Below, piece after piece: positions 19,659-32,489 of a stretch of DNA of 59,795 bases (positions are counted from its first letter, which is position 1; the number at the start of each line of letters is the position of its first letter). A model generated the notes under the pieces. It was not told the DNA's origin, did no database searches, and saw nothing but the letters and a program-made list of their open reading frames with translations. Source of the DNA: Anaeramoeba ignava (lineage: Eukaryota > Metamonada > Anaeramoebidae); NCBI GenBank assembly GCA_028826165.1, contig JAPDFW010000036.1:1-59795 (forward strand), written 5' to 3'. A program made the position numbers and the translations under genes.

Positions 19659-22600
19659 TTAGAAATCAAAATATGCTTCAATATCTGAATCATCATCATT
19701 AAAAGGAATATCAACAATTAAATTATTTTCATTTTCATTTTCATTTTCATTTTTATTTTCATTTTCATTTTCATTTTCATTTTGATTTTGATTTTCATTT
19801 CCAATTTGATTTTGATTTTTATTTTTATTTTGACTTTGATTTTGATTTTGATTTTCATTTTGATTTTTATTTTTATTTTGATTTTTATTTTGATTTTGAT
19901 TTTTATTTTTATTTTGAATTTGAATTTGATTTTGATTTTTATTTTTATTTTGATTTTGATTTTTATTTTTATTTTCATTTCCAATTTGATTTTGATTTTG
20001 ATTTTCATTTCCAATTTGATTTTGATTTTTATTTTTATTTTTATTTTGACTTTGATTTTGATTTTGATTTTGATTTTGATTTTGATTTTGATTTTGATTT
20101 TGATTTTGATTTTCATTTTGATTTTGATTTTGATTTTTATTTAGATTTTGAATTTGAATTTGATTTTTATTTTGATTTTCATTTCCAATTTGATTTTGAT
20201 TTTGATTTTTATTTTGATTTTTATTTTCATTTCGATTTTGATTTTGATTTTTACTTTCATTTCCAATTTCATTTTCATTTCCAATTTGATTTTCATTTTG
20301 ATTTTGATTTTTATTTTTATTTCCAATTTGATTTTCATTTTCATTTTGATTTTGATTTTGATTTTTATTTTGATTTTCATTTTGATTTTGATTTTTATTT
20401 TTATTTTGAATTTGAATTTGATTTTTATTTTGATTTTGAATTTTAATTTTATTTTCATTTTGATTTTGATTTTGATTTTGATTTTGATTTTGATTTTGAT
20501 TTTGATTTTGATTTTGATTTTGATTTTGATTTTGATTTTTTAATTCTTCTTCTTCTCTCTCCTTAAAAATATTCATTAAATTTAAATATTCTCTTATTAA
20601 AAATCTATTTTTGGGATTTAATTTTAAACCTTTTTCTAAATCAACTTGAGCAATATTAAAATTTTGAATAGCCATATTAGCTTGAGCTCTTCTATATAAA
20701 CATTTTACATTATTAGGATCTCTTTTCAAAACAGTAGTACAAGTCATAATAGCTTTTCCAAATTCACCAATTTTTAAATGACATAAAGCTAAATTTGAAA
20801 GAATTTGACCTTTTAATTGTTCACATTGTTTTCTTTGAGAAAATTTCAATTTAGAATTTTGGAATTTAATTATTCTAATAGCTTTTGAATATGAAATCAT
20901 AGCAATTTTATATTTTTCCATTTTAACATATTCATTTCCTTCTTCTTTCATTGATTTTGATTTTAACATTCTTTCTGAAACACTAAATGAGTCCAAATTT
21001 TTGAAATTAATTCGAACTTTTTCTTTGATTTGTTGCATATGAATATTGAATATCACTGTTGAATTTCCTGGAATTGTTGGTGGACTTCCAAATTTTCCAT
21101 ATGCTTCATTTGGTGGAATTGTAATCTCACAAATTTCTTGTTCTCTCATTGTCATTAATCCTTTTTCAAATCCTGGTATTACTTTTCCACTTCCAATAAT
21201 ATAAACTAATGGATGATTTCGTTTCCATGTTGAATCAAAAATTTCTCCATTTTCTAAACGAGCTTCATAATGAGCTTCATTATTATTTATAAAATTATTT
21301 ATAAAATTAAATATAAAATTATTTATAAAATTAAATATAAAATTATTTATAAAATTATTTATAAAATTAATTATAAAATTATTTATAAAATTAAATATAA
21401 AATTATTTATAAAATTATTTATAAAATTAAATATAAAATTATTAATAAAATTATTTATAAAATTATTTATAAAATTATTTATAAAATTATTTATAAAATT
21501 AAATATAAAATTATATATAAAATTATTAATAAAAATTATTTATAAAATTATTTATAAAATTATTTATAAAATTATTTATAAATTAAATATAAAATTATTT
21601 ATAAAATTATTTTATAAAATTAAATATAAAATTAAATATAAAATTAAATATAAAATTATATATATAAAATTATTTATAAAGTTATTTATAAAGTTATTTT
21701 ATAAAATTATTTATAAAAATTTTCATTTATAAAATTATATATAAAATTATTTTATAAAATCAAATATAAAATTATTTATAAAATTATTTATAAAATTATA
21801 TGTAAAATTATATATAAAATTATTTATAAAATTATTTATAAAATTAAATATAAAATTAATTATAAAATTATTAATAAAATTATTTATAAAATTATTTATA
21901 AAATTTATTTTTATAAAATTATTTATAAAATTAAATATAAAATTATTTTATAAAATTATTTATAAAATTATTTATAAAATTATTTATAAAATTATTTATA
22001 AAATTATATATAAAAATTATTTATAAAATTATTTATAAAATTATTTATAAAATTATTTATATAAAATTATATATAAAATTAAATATTAAAAATTAAATAT
22101 AAAATTAAATACATAAAATTATTATTTATTAAATTATTTATAAAATTATTAATAAAATTATTTATAAAATTATTTATAAAATTAAATATAAAATTATTTA
22201 TTAAAATTATTTATAAAATTAATTATAAAATTATTTATAAAATTATTTATAAAATTATTTATAAAATTATTAATAAAATTATTAATAAAATTAAATATAA
22301 AATTATTAATAAAATTAAATATAAAATTATTAATAAAATTATATATAAAATTATTTATAAAATTATTTGTAAAATTATTTATAAAATTATTTGTAAAATT
22401 ATTTATAAAATTATATATAAAATTAATTATAAAATTAATTATTAAATTATTTATAAAATTATTTATTAAATTATTTATAAAATTATTTATTAAATTATTT
22501 ATAAAATTATTTATAAAATTATTTATTAAATTATTTATAAAATTATTTATAAAATTATTTATAAAATTATTTATAAAATTATTTATAAAATTATTAATAA

Positions 22601-22748
22601 AATTATTTATAAAATTACCAGTAATAATAGAACCTTTTGGAATAAGTTTTCTTTCACCTTTTCCTTCTTTTTTAATTAATTTTTGAATTCCATTTGAAGT
22701 CATTTCAACATTTTTACCTAATTCACCTAAACTTAAAATTTCAAACAT
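19659..22748 (-). CDS. FKBP-type peptidyl-prolyl isomerase with TPR repeats (581 aa)
   Basis: Two exons, 22619-22748 and 19659-21274, joined in phase 1 to give KGSIITAHYEARLENGEIFDST. FKBP domain about 17-127: FDST, VIPGFEKGL and AYGKFG sit at the expected places; the usual pocket Trp of VIxGWE is Phe here. Three TPR motifs about 150-265 (ALCHLKIGEFGKAI, CLYRRAQANMAIQNF). Residues about 290-560 are an almost pure Asn/Gln/Lys/Glu tract encoded by AAT-CAA type hexamers, and the protein ends IEAYFDF. Family members are HSP90-binding immunophilins that isomerise prolyl bonds and help client folding. No CaM-binding or TM segment is visible. Confidence 0.9.
21275..22618 (-). repeat. Satellite-filled intron of the FKBP-TPR gene
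   Basis: 1344-nt intron, donor GTAATTTTAT, acceptor ATGAAG. Almost every base belongs to AAATTATTTATA-type tandem units (+ strand) with AATATAAA and TAATAAAA variants. The repeat starts right at the donor. The open frame running into the intron from exon 1 is due to the 12-base period and is not exonic. Confidence 0.93.
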
Positions 22749-23051
22749 TATTTATAAAATTTTCTTTTTAAATTAAAATGAAAAAAATGAAAAAAATGAA
22801 AAATGAAAAATGAAAAATGAAAAAATTTTTTTTGAATTTTTTTTCATTTTAAAAAATTGCAAAAAAAAAATGAAAAAAAAAAAAAGATTTAAAAGAAATT
22901 TCTTCTTAGAATTGTTTGTTGAGAACAAGAGAAATTTAAATCAAATTATTTAAAAAAAAAATAATGTATTTGAATTCAATAAAATTCGGAATTTTATAAA
23001 TTGATTTTTTTTTTGGATTTTAAAAATGATTTTTTTTTAAAAATGATTTCT
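22749..23051. other. Intergenic gap FKBP / Rab21
   Basis: 303 bp without a gene: ATGAAAA runs, poly-A and poly-T tracts near 22860-22890, and about 150 bp of unique AT-rich sequence that should contain the FKBP promoter and the Rab21 polyadenylation site. Nothing else is recognisable. Confidence 0.5.
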
Positions 23052-25705
23052 TTAACAACATCCATCTTTCTTTTTAGGTTTTTTTTGATCTGTAGGAGAT
23101 AATTCACTTTTATCTGGATCAATAATAATTGAAGTTTTTTTAACAGGAACAAAAGCAGATCTTGAATTGGTTGGATTTTCATTTTTGAACATTTCTTTTT
23201 ATAAAAACAAATTTGTATTTTATTTTAATAATTTTAATTTTAATTATAAATATAATTTTAATATTAATTTAATTATAAATATTATTTTAATTTTAATTAT
23301 AAATATAATTTTAATTATAAATATAATTTTAAATATAAATATAATTTTAATTATAAATATAATTTTAAATATAAATATAATTTTAATTATAAATATAATT
23401 TTAAATATAAATATAATTTTAAATATAAATATAATTTTAAATATAAATATAATTTTAATTATAAAATATAATTTTAATTATAAAATATAAATATTAATTA
23501 TAAATATAATTTTAAATATAAATATAATTTTAATTATAAATATAATTTTAATTATAAATATAATTTTTAATTATAAATATAATTTTAATTATAAATATAA
23601 TTTTAATTATAAATATAATTTTAATTATAAATATAATTTTAATTATAAATATAATTTTAATTTTAAATATAATTTTAATATTAAATATAATTTAATTACA
23701 AATATAATTTTAATATTAAATATAATTTTAATTTTAAAAATGAAAAATTTTAATTATGAATTAATTTTTTTGATTATAAATATTGCAAAATTATAAATAT
23801 AATTTTTAATATTAAATATAATTTTAATTATAAATATAATTTTAATTATAAATATAATATTTGTTTACGAGTTGCTAAATCTGTAAATATTTCTGTAATT
23901 CCTTTTCCAGTTTTTGCTGATGTATAATAATGATTTGCTCCTACAGATTCAGCATATCTAAAACGTATTTTTTTGTTAGAATGAAAAATATAAATTAAAA
24001 GAATTATTTACTGTAAAGCTTGTTCAGATGAAACTGCTTGTTTATTTGCATAATCATATTTATTACCAGCAATAACAATTACTGGCTTTTTTTGAAGAAT
24101 TGATAATAATTCTTTAACCCAATGTTGAACTCTTTCGAAAGATTTAAGATCAGTTATATCATAAACCAAAATAGCACCTTTAATTATAAAATAATTTATA
24201 AAATAATTAATAAAATAATTAATAAAATAATTAATAAAATAATTAATAAAATAATTAATAAAATAATTTATAAAATAATTAATAAAATAATTTATAAAAT
24301 AATTAATAAAATAATTTATAAAATAATTACCATTAGCATCTCTATAATAAATATGACTTAAAGCATGATAAACTTCTTGCCCTGCTGTATCCTTTTATTT
24401 TGAAATTTATTATTAAATTTATTATTAAATTTATTATAAAATTTATATTAAATTTATTATTAAATTTATTATTAAATTTATTATTAAATTTATTTTGAAG
24501 TTTATTATAAAATTTATTATAAAATTTATTATGAAATTTATTATAAAATTTATTTTGAAATTTATTATAAAATTTATTTTGAAATTTATTATAAAATTTA
24601 TTTTGAAATTTATTATGAAATTTATTTTTAAATTTATTATAAAATTTATTAAAAATTTATTATTAAATTTATTATTAAATTTATTATAAAATTTATTTTT
24701 GAAATTTATTATAAAAATTATTTTGAAATTTATTTTGAAATTTATTATGAAATTTATTATAAAATTTATTTAGCCTTGAAATTTATTATTAAATTTATTA
24801 TAAAAATTATATTAAATTTATTATAAAATTTATTGCTGTTCTATTATTAAATTTATTTTGAAATTTATTATTAAATTTATTTTGAAAATTTATTATTAAA
24901 TTTATTATGAAATTTATTATTAAATTTATTGAAATATTTATTAAATTTATTATGAAATTATATTAAAATTTATTATAAAATTTATTATTAAAAATAATTT
25001 ATTTTGAAATTTATAAATAAAATTTATTTTGAAATTTATTATAAAATTTATTATAAAATTTATTATGAAATTTATTATAAAATTTATTTTGAAATTTATT
25101 TTGAAATTTATTATAAAATTTATATTGAAATTTATTTTGAAATTTATTATTAAATTTATTTTGAAATTTATTATAAAAATTTATTTAAAAATTTATTAAA
25201 AATTTATTTTGAAATTTATTATAAATTTATTTTGAAATTTATTATAAAATTTATTTTTGAAATTTATTTTTGAAATTTATTTTGAAATTTATTATGAAAT
25301 TTATTATTAAATTTATTATTAAATTTATTTTGAAATTTATTATTAAATTTATTTTGAAATTTATTTTGAAATTTATTATTAAATTTATTATTAAATTTGT
25401 TTTGAAATTTATTATTAAAGTTTGTTTATTTTATTTAGTTGATACCCAAATTGAAAGTTTTACTCTTCCTTCTGGTAAATCTAAACTTTTATCAAGATAA
25501 GCTGCTCTTTTTGTTGATTTCATATCAGGATCAAATGTATCATCAATATATTTAATTAAAATACTTGTTTTGCCAACTCGACCTATTGAAAATATTATAT
25601 TCATTTTCTTTCTAATTGGTTTTTTTTATTAAATTTTATTAAATTTATTTTTATAAACAAACCTTCTCCTAAAAGAACAATTTTATAATGTTTAAAACTT
25701 TCCAT
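23052..25705 (-). CDS. RAB21: Rab21-like small GTPase (212 aa, six exons)
   Basis: Exons 25663-25705, 25446-25582, 24331-24391, 24012-24177, 23869-23957 and 23052-23194; all junctions GT-AG with matching phase. The product starts MESFKHYKIVLLGEGRVGKT (P-loop), then DTAGQE (switch II, catalytic Gln present), GAILVYDITD, GNKYD (G4), YAESVGANHYYTSAK (G5, a typical Rab21 signature) and ends KKKDGCC, a double-cysteine geranylgeranylation site. Rab21 acts on early endosomes and in integrin and membrane traffic. Introns are 80, 1054, 153, 54 and 674 nt; three of them are filled with different tandem repeats. The gene is intact at every junction, which supports the model strongly. Confidence 0.94.
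23195..23868 (-). repeat. Repeat-filled intron 5 of Rab21
   Basis: 674 nt, donor GTAAAC. Tandem units on the + strand of AATTATAAATATAATTTT with AAATATAA variants cover nearly the whole intron. The unit differs from the repeats of introns 2 and 3 of the same gene. Confidence 0.9.
24178..24330 (-). repeat. Repeat-filled intron 3 of Rab21
   Basis: 153 nt, donor GTAATT, acceptor AATTAAAG. Consists of about a dozen units of AAAATAATTAAT or AAAATAATTTAT (+ strand). Confidence 0.9.
24392..25445 (-). repeat. Repeat-filled intron 2 of Rab21
   Basis: 1054 nt, donor GTATCAAC, acceptor AATAAAAG. Tandem AAATTTATT units with three alternating linkers (TTG, ATA, ATT) on the + strand. Single odd insertions occur, e.g. 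TAGCC near 24772 and GCTG near 24834. Confidence 0.9.
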
Positions 25706-26526
25706 TTTTTTTTGATTCAAAAAAGTGTGTTTTTTGTTAAAGAAAAGAATGAAAGAAAAAAAAGATAAATGAAACAAAAAGGAAAAAAATGAAAAAAATG
25801 AAAATTTTTTTTTAAAATTTAGGAAGTTTATTATTTAAAAAAAAAATTTTTTTCTCTTTTAATTTGGGATAAAATCGAAATAAAATTTTAATTAGATTTT
25901 AAATTGAAATATTTGGATTAAAATTTTAATTGAATTAAATTTTTAAATTGAATTGAAATATTAAATCAAATTGAAATTAAATCAAATTGAAATTTTAAAT
26001 TGAATTGAATTTTTAAATCAAATTGAAATTTTAAATTGGATTGAATTTTTAAATTAAATTGAATTGAATTTTTAAATCAAATTGAAATTTTAAATTGGAT
26101 TAAATTTTTAAATCAAATTAGATTTTAAATTGAATTGAAATATTAAATCAAATTGAAATTAAATCGAATTAAATTTTTAAATCAAATTGAAATTTTAAAT
26201 TGAATTGAATTTTTAAATCAAATTGAAATTTTAAATTGGATTGAATTTTTAAATTAAATTGAATTGAATTTTTAAATTAAATTGAATTGAATTTTTAAAT
26301 TGGATTGAATTTTTAAATTAAATTTTTAAATTGAATTGAAATATTAAATCAAATTGAAATTAAATTGAATTGAATTTTTAAATTAAATTGAATTAAAATA
26401 TTTGGATTAAATTTTTAAATTGAATTAAATTTTTAAATTGAAATAAAATTGAATTGAAATAAAATTTTAATTAGATTTTAAATTGAAATATTTGGATTAA
26501 ATTTTTAAATTGAAATTAAATTGAAT
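25706..26526. repeat. Intergenic repeat between Rab21 and IleRS
   Basis: 821 bp without a gene. 25706-25870 is homopolymer-rich and should hold the Rab21 promoter. About 25890-26525 is a degenerate tandem array of AAATTGAATTGAATTTTTAA and ATCAAATTGAAATTTT units of roughly 35 bp that runs up to the IleRS stop codon. Confidence 0.8.
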
Positions 26527-29500
26527 TTAATTTTGCTTCGTTTCATTCGATAATTCAAAAGTTCCAGCAGGATAAAAACTTAGTTTCAAAGTAGAATCAC
26601 CAATTTGAGATTCTTCAAAAATAATTCTTGAATCAAGTTTTTCTTTGGGTAATTTCTCCAAAGGAATCAAAACAGAATTAAAAGCTTTTTTGAAATCAAG
26701 AGAATAAACTGGGGAATTAATAACAGTATTCAAACAAGGAGATTTCAAAGATTTTCCATCACCATCATTTTCGACTTGATAGAAAACATCGACAACATCA
26801 GAAACTAATAATTTGGCATTTTTTCTGAGTTTCTGGACTTTGGAAATAATTTGTCTTGCGAAATATTCCTGAAGAAGATCATCATTGAGTGTGATATCCA
26901 ATGAGATTGTAGCCTCATCACCAGAATCGCCAGCATAAAGATTTTTGTCACCAACAAACTGGCGGATGATTTTGAACTCATTGCGCTCAATAGTGAATCC
27001 TGCAAGCGTGATTTTGCCTGTGTCCAAAAGAGAATAAATTTGGGATTCGTTGAGTTTTTTTGCTTCTTGACTAACGTCTCCGAATTTCTTGCCCAATTTT
27101 TCACCGAGAGCCTTTCCATCGGGTCTTAAAGCGTATGTGACCCAGTCTTTTTCTTTTGTTTCGTATCGGATTGAACGAACGTTGAGTTCTTCTTTAATGT
27201 AAGACTCCATTCTTTTGAGGTCTTTGAGATAATCCTCGGAATGGTGGATTAAAATGAGCTCTGAAAGTGGGAGTTTTAAACTCAAATTCTTGCGCTCGCG
27301 TGATTTTCTTCCGAGAATGATGACTTCTTGCATTCGAGACACAATTCTCTCGATGTCTTCGTCTGTTTTCTCGCTCCAGATCTCAGGAATCATTTCGAAA
27401 TGAACAGAATCTTCTTTTTGGTTATCAGGAAGACATTTGGATAAATTTTGGTAAACAAACTCTGTGAAAAACGGTGTGAATGGAGCCATTGTTTTGCAGA
27501 GAACAAGAAGAACCTCGAAAAGTGTTGTGAGCGAATATAATTGCTGTTCTTCGCCTTCTTTTCCTTTGAGTCTCATCCTGTTAAATCGCACATACCAATT
27601 TGTGAGCTGGTCGATAAATTTAACGAGTTTGGGAATAACAGTGTAAAGTCTGTATTCAGACATTTCGTTTTTGAAAAACTTCAGAAGCGTTAGTGTTGAT
27701 GAAAGGATCCATTGATCCATAAAATTTGTTGATTTCATTGCAAAATCGCGGTCTGGTTTGAAATTTGTTTTTGTTTTAGTTGAGTATACAAGAGATTGCT
27801 GGACAAAGAAACGGTATGCGTTATACCAAGGAAGAAACACATTTCGGTTGACATTATGCACGCCGACTTCCTGGAAAACGAGCGGATCTGCATGGACAAC
27901 AGGAGAGTTAATTAGATACAATCTGAGCGCATCTGCGCCGTATTTGTTGACAACTTTCAACGGATCGGGATAATTCTTGTCTCGTTTGCTCATTTTCTTC
28001 TTTGTTTTATCAAGAACAAGTCCGTTGACAATTAAATTCTTAAAAGGTGGCTTGTCAAAAAGAGCGGTTGAAAGAACCAGTAATGTGTAGAACCAACCCC
28101 GTGTTTGATCCAATCCTTCTGCGCAAAAATCTGCTGGGAATGTCTTCTCAAAAACCTCTTTGTTCTCGAATGGATAGTGTAATTGCCCATAAGGCATCGA
28201 TCCTGATTCGAACCAGCAGTCAAACACCTCGCTCACTCGATGCAGTTTTTCGCCAGGATGAAGCTTGGATTCGATTGTTAGATCATCGATTTTATCCCGA
28301 TGAAGATCAGTGACATCTTTGGCACCTGTCAGATCTTCAAGTTCTTTGACAGAGCCAACAACAACAATTTCGTCGTAATTTTCACTTGTCCAAATTGGTA
28401 ATGGTGTTCCCCAAAATCTACTTCTTGAAATCGACCAATCTTTCGCGTCTTTTAGCCAGTTATGGAACCGTCCTTCTTGGATCGCTTTAGGAACCCAGCG
28501 TGATTGCAAATTATTGACAAGCAGTTTTTCTTTGATAGATTCAACATGGACAAACCATGAAGGAACTGCTTTGTAAATTAATGGTGTGTTTGAGCGCCAG
28601 CAAAACGGATATGAATGTTTTGTTACTTCTTGATTGATTAAACGTTTTTTCTCCTTCAATAATCTTGTGATATCCTTATCGCAATCCTTTACATATCTTC
28701 CTTGGAAATCACTCACTTCTTCAGTGAAATTTCCTGTCGAATTGACAGGACAAACAACTTCTCCATCTTTTTCTACAATTTTATTTGCTAAGCAAACTCT
28801 GTAATCGTCTTCTCCAAATCCTGGTGCCATATGAACAATTCCTGTTCCTGATTCTTCGTCAACGTATGAATCACAAAGAACTCGGAAAGCTCCTTTTTCT
28901 CGGAGGTTTATGAAGTAATCAAATAATGGTTCGTATTCTAATCCTTCTAATTCTTTTCCTGTCATTTTCTTTAATACTTGATATTGTTTCTCTCCTTTTT
29001 TTGGGTATACTGAGTTGATTCTTTTTTCAAGTAAAATGAATTTTTGTTGAGATTTAAGATCTAGGACTTGGACGTATGTAAATTCAGGATTGACACAAAC
29101 TGCTAAATTACTAGGAAGAGTCCAAGGAGTAGTTGTCCAAGCGAGTAATTTAACGTCAGGTTCTTTTAATAATGGGAAAGTTACAACAACTAAATTTATA
29201 ATAAATATTTAAAATATAAATAAATATTTAAAATATAATAAATATAATAAATATAATAAATATAATAAATATTTAAAATATAATAAATATTTAAAATATA
29301 AATATAATAAATATAATAAATATTTAAAATATAATAAATATAATAAATATAATAAATATATAAAATAATATAATAAATATAATAAATATAATAAATATAA
29401 TAAATATAATAAATATAATAAATATAAATAAATATAAATAAATATTTAAAATATAATAAATATAAATAAATATTTAAAATATAATAAATATAATAAATAT

Positions 29501-30215
29501 AATAAATATAATAAATATAATAGATATAATAATTATAATAAATATAATAAATATAAATATTTAAAATATTAAATTCATTGCTTCAATTACTTGAAGGTTC
29601 AGTAACATCTTTATAATTTAAATTAGCTTCAAAATTAGAAAGAGGAGTACTACAACCAGTTGAAAAAGGCATAACTTTAAAACCTCTATAAACTAAATTT
29701 TTATCAAACAACTGTTTAAAAACCCACCAAACAGATTCCATAAAAGAAGTATCAAGAGTTTTATAATCATTTTTAAAATCAATCCAACGACCCAAACGCC
29801 AAATAATAGATTCCCATTCTTTTGCATAACGCATAACAATTCCTCGACAAGTATTATTATATTCAGCAATTCCGCCGGATAACTTCATGACATCATCACC
29901 GGATTTAATGCCAAGCATTTTGTCAACTTCATATTCTACCGGCAAACCGTGAGTGTCCCATCCAAAACGCCGGGTAACATGATGTCCTGTTTGATGTGCG
30001 TATCTTGTCACAATGTCTTTTATTGTTCCTGCTAAAATATGTCCATAATGTGGTAATCCTGTTGCAAATGGTGGTCCATCATAAAATGAATATGGTTTTC
30101 TTCCTTCGGATTTTTTTAATGATGTTTGAAATGCATCAATTTCTTCCCAATATTTTAATATTTTTTCTTCTTCTTCTGCAAAATTTACTTTTTCAGAAAC
30201 TTGTTTAAATTCCAT
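26527..30215 (-). CDS. IARS1: Cytosolic isoleucyl-tRNA synthetase (1095 aa)
   Basis: Two exons, 29591-30215 and 26527-29189, spliced in phase 1 to read [17 protein letters not shown]. Class I synthetase: [16 protein letters not shown] with the HIGH-type motif (HYGH) near residue 57, editing-domain [11 protein letters not shown] just after the junction, WFxxGSMPY-like [14 protein letters not shown], and [12 protein letters not shown] (KMSKS-type) near residue 606, followed by the anticodon-binding domain. It charges tRNA-Ile in the cytosol. Length fits the fungal/protist form; the extra C-terminal domains of animal IARS1 are absent. Both exons are clearly GC-richer internally than near their edges. 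It shares a 186-bp divergent promoter region with the gene at 30402. Confidence 0.96.
29190..29590 (-). repeat. Repeat-filled intron of IleRS
   Basis: 401-nt intron (donor GTAATTG, acceptor AAATTTAG) composed of AATATAATA and AATATTTAAA units. It interrupts the conserved region just before the CP1 editing domain. Confidence 0.92.
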
Positions 30216-30401
30216 TATTATTTTTTATTTTGGAAAATATTTGAAAAAAAAAATGAAAAAATAAAAAGATGAAAAAAAATTTTTTCTTTTTTAATTTTTT
30301 TTTATATACTAATTTTTACGTCATATCACGTTTTTTTTTTATTTTTTATTTTTCATTTTTTTTTTCTTTTTTCTTTTTTCTTTTTTTTAATTATTAAATT
30401 A
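30216..30401. promoter_or_regulatory. Divergent promoter region IleRS / unknown gene
   Basis: 186 bp between two start codons on opposite strands, with long T tracts and a single less AT-rich element, TACGTCATATCACG, at about 30318. The core ACGTCAT also occurs at 17541 in the RPL10A 5' region, but there it overlaps a splice donor, so its meaning is uncertain. Confidence 0.4.
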
Positions 30402-32310
30402 ATGACAATTTTTGTTAAAAATTCTCAACAAAATCCTTTTAAATTGTAAATAGATTTATTATAAAATCCAAAATAGAGAAAAAACCAAATCAAATTTTAA
30501 TTTAAAAAGGAATTCTCTTTTATAAATTTAACGCATTTTAAATCAATTTTGAAATTTATAGCAAATAACAAAATAAATATAAATATAATTATAAAAATAA
30601 AAATAAATATAAATATAAATATAAATATAAATATAAATATAAATATAAATATAAATATAAATATAAATATAAATATAAATATAAATATAAATATAAATAT
30701 AAATATAAATATAAATATAAATATAAATATAAATATAAATATAAATATAAATATAAATATAAATATAAATATAAACATAAAAATATAAATATAAATATAA
30801 ATATAAAATATATAAAATATAAATATAAATATAAATATAAATATAAATATAAATATAAATATAAATATAAATATAAATATAAATATAAATATAAATATAA
30901 ATATAAATATAAATATAAATATAAATATAAAAAATAAATCTAAATATAAAATATAAATATAAATATAAATATAAATATAAATATAAATATAAAATATAAA
31001 TATAAATATAAATATAAATATAAATATAAATATAAATATAAATATAAATATAAAATATAAACATAAATATAAATATAAATATAAATATAAATATAAATAT
31101 AAATATAAATATAAATATAAAATAAATATAAATATAAATATAAATATAAATAAATATATAAATATAAATATAAATATAAACATAAATATAAAATATAAAT
31201 ATAAATATAAACATAAATATAAAATATAAATATAATTACAAAATATAAATATAAATATAAATATAAATATAAATATAAATATAAATTATAAATATAAATA
31301 TAAATATAAATATAAATATAAATATAAATATAAATATAAATATAAATATAAATATAAATATAAATATAAATATAAATATAAATATAAATATAAATATAAA
31401 TATAAATATAAATATAAATATAAATATAAATATAAATATAAATATAAATATAAATATAAATATAAATATAAATATAAATATAAATATAAATATAAATATA
31501 AATATAAATATAAATATAAATATAAATATAAATATAAATATAAATATAAATATAAATATAAATATAAATATATATATAAATATAAATATAAATATAAATA
31601 TAAATATAAATATAAATATAAATATAAATATAAATATAAATATTTTAATTTTGAAATTGAAATTGAAATTGAAATTGAAATTTAAATTTGTATTAATATT
31701 TAGAAAAGTTTTAGAAGGAGAAGTGGTTTATGATTATCAAATCGATTTTACAACAAATTTTGTTAAAGAAGGAAAAGATACAACAATTATAGTCCAAAAG
31801 AAAAAACTAAAAGAATCACCAAAATTCGAAGAAACAAATGAAAAACAAGAATTAATCACAAAATTAGAAAAACAACAAAAACAACAAAAGAAAAAAGAAG
31901 TTAAATGTGGATGTTATAAAAAAAAACAGAAATTCAAATTACAACATTTTATAACATCAGTTCATTTGCTAATTCAAATTGATACAAAAATTCATTTTGA
32001 TTCAAATCAAAATTTCTTAATAAAAGAAGGTTTATTTGAATATTCAGGTTTGCTTAACGGAGAAATATATCCAGTTTTTAGAATAAAAAACGCACAAGGT
32101 TCAGTTAGATTTCATCACAAAGAAAAATTACGCTTTATGGATCTTAGTCTTTCTTTTTCGGAAGTTATTCTTGATAGAAGAGATTCACTTTTAAAACAAT
32201 TGGGTCAAGAAATTTTGGATTTTGAAAAAATTGAAGAAAATGAAAATGAAATTGAGAAACAAAATAAAGTTGTTGTTTGGGGAACTATTCCAATTACAAA
32301 TATTGATTAA
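30402..32310 (+). CDS. Unrecognised two-exon gene (216 aa)
   Basis: Exon 1 30402-30445 (ATG, 14 codons plus two bases: [14 protein letters not shown]) and exon 2 31704-32310, separated by a 1258-nt repeat-filled intron (donor GTAAAT, acceptor ATATTTAG). The joined frame reads ...[20 protein letters not shown], continues through a Lys/Gln-rich acidic-basic linker (about 65-90, including [11 protein letters not shown]), and ends in a conserved-looking half ([66 protein letters not shown]). No signal peptide or TM helix. I do not recognise the family. The second half has the alternating pattern of a beta-rich domain. The matching splice phase and normal codon use support a real gene. Confidence 0.72.
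30584..31650 (+). repeat. (AAATAT)n hexamer array in the intron
   Basis: About 1.05 kb of nearly perfect AAATAT hexamers (roughly 170 copies), with occasional 1-4 base slips, inside the first intron of the preceding gene. Long frames reading Ile-Tyr, Asn-Ile or Phe-Ile repeats on both strands are period artefacts. Confidence 0.96.
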
Positions 32311-32489
32311 TTTCCAAATCAAAATATTAAAATAATTTTTTTTTATTTTTATTATTATAATTCAAATAAAAATGATAAATTTTACAATTTAAATTTAAAA
32401 AAAAAACAACATTATTAAAAGTTTTTTTCATTTTTTTATTTTTTCATTTTTTTCCTTTTTTTCATTTTTTTTCATTTTTTTCTTTATAA

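Noticed and set aside
17534-30330. CRE-like ACGTCAT elements at 17541 and about 30319 as shared promoter motif
   Set aside because: The first overlaps the start-codon exon and splice donor of RPL10A; two occurrences in 60 kb, one explained otherwise, are not evidence of a regulatory element.
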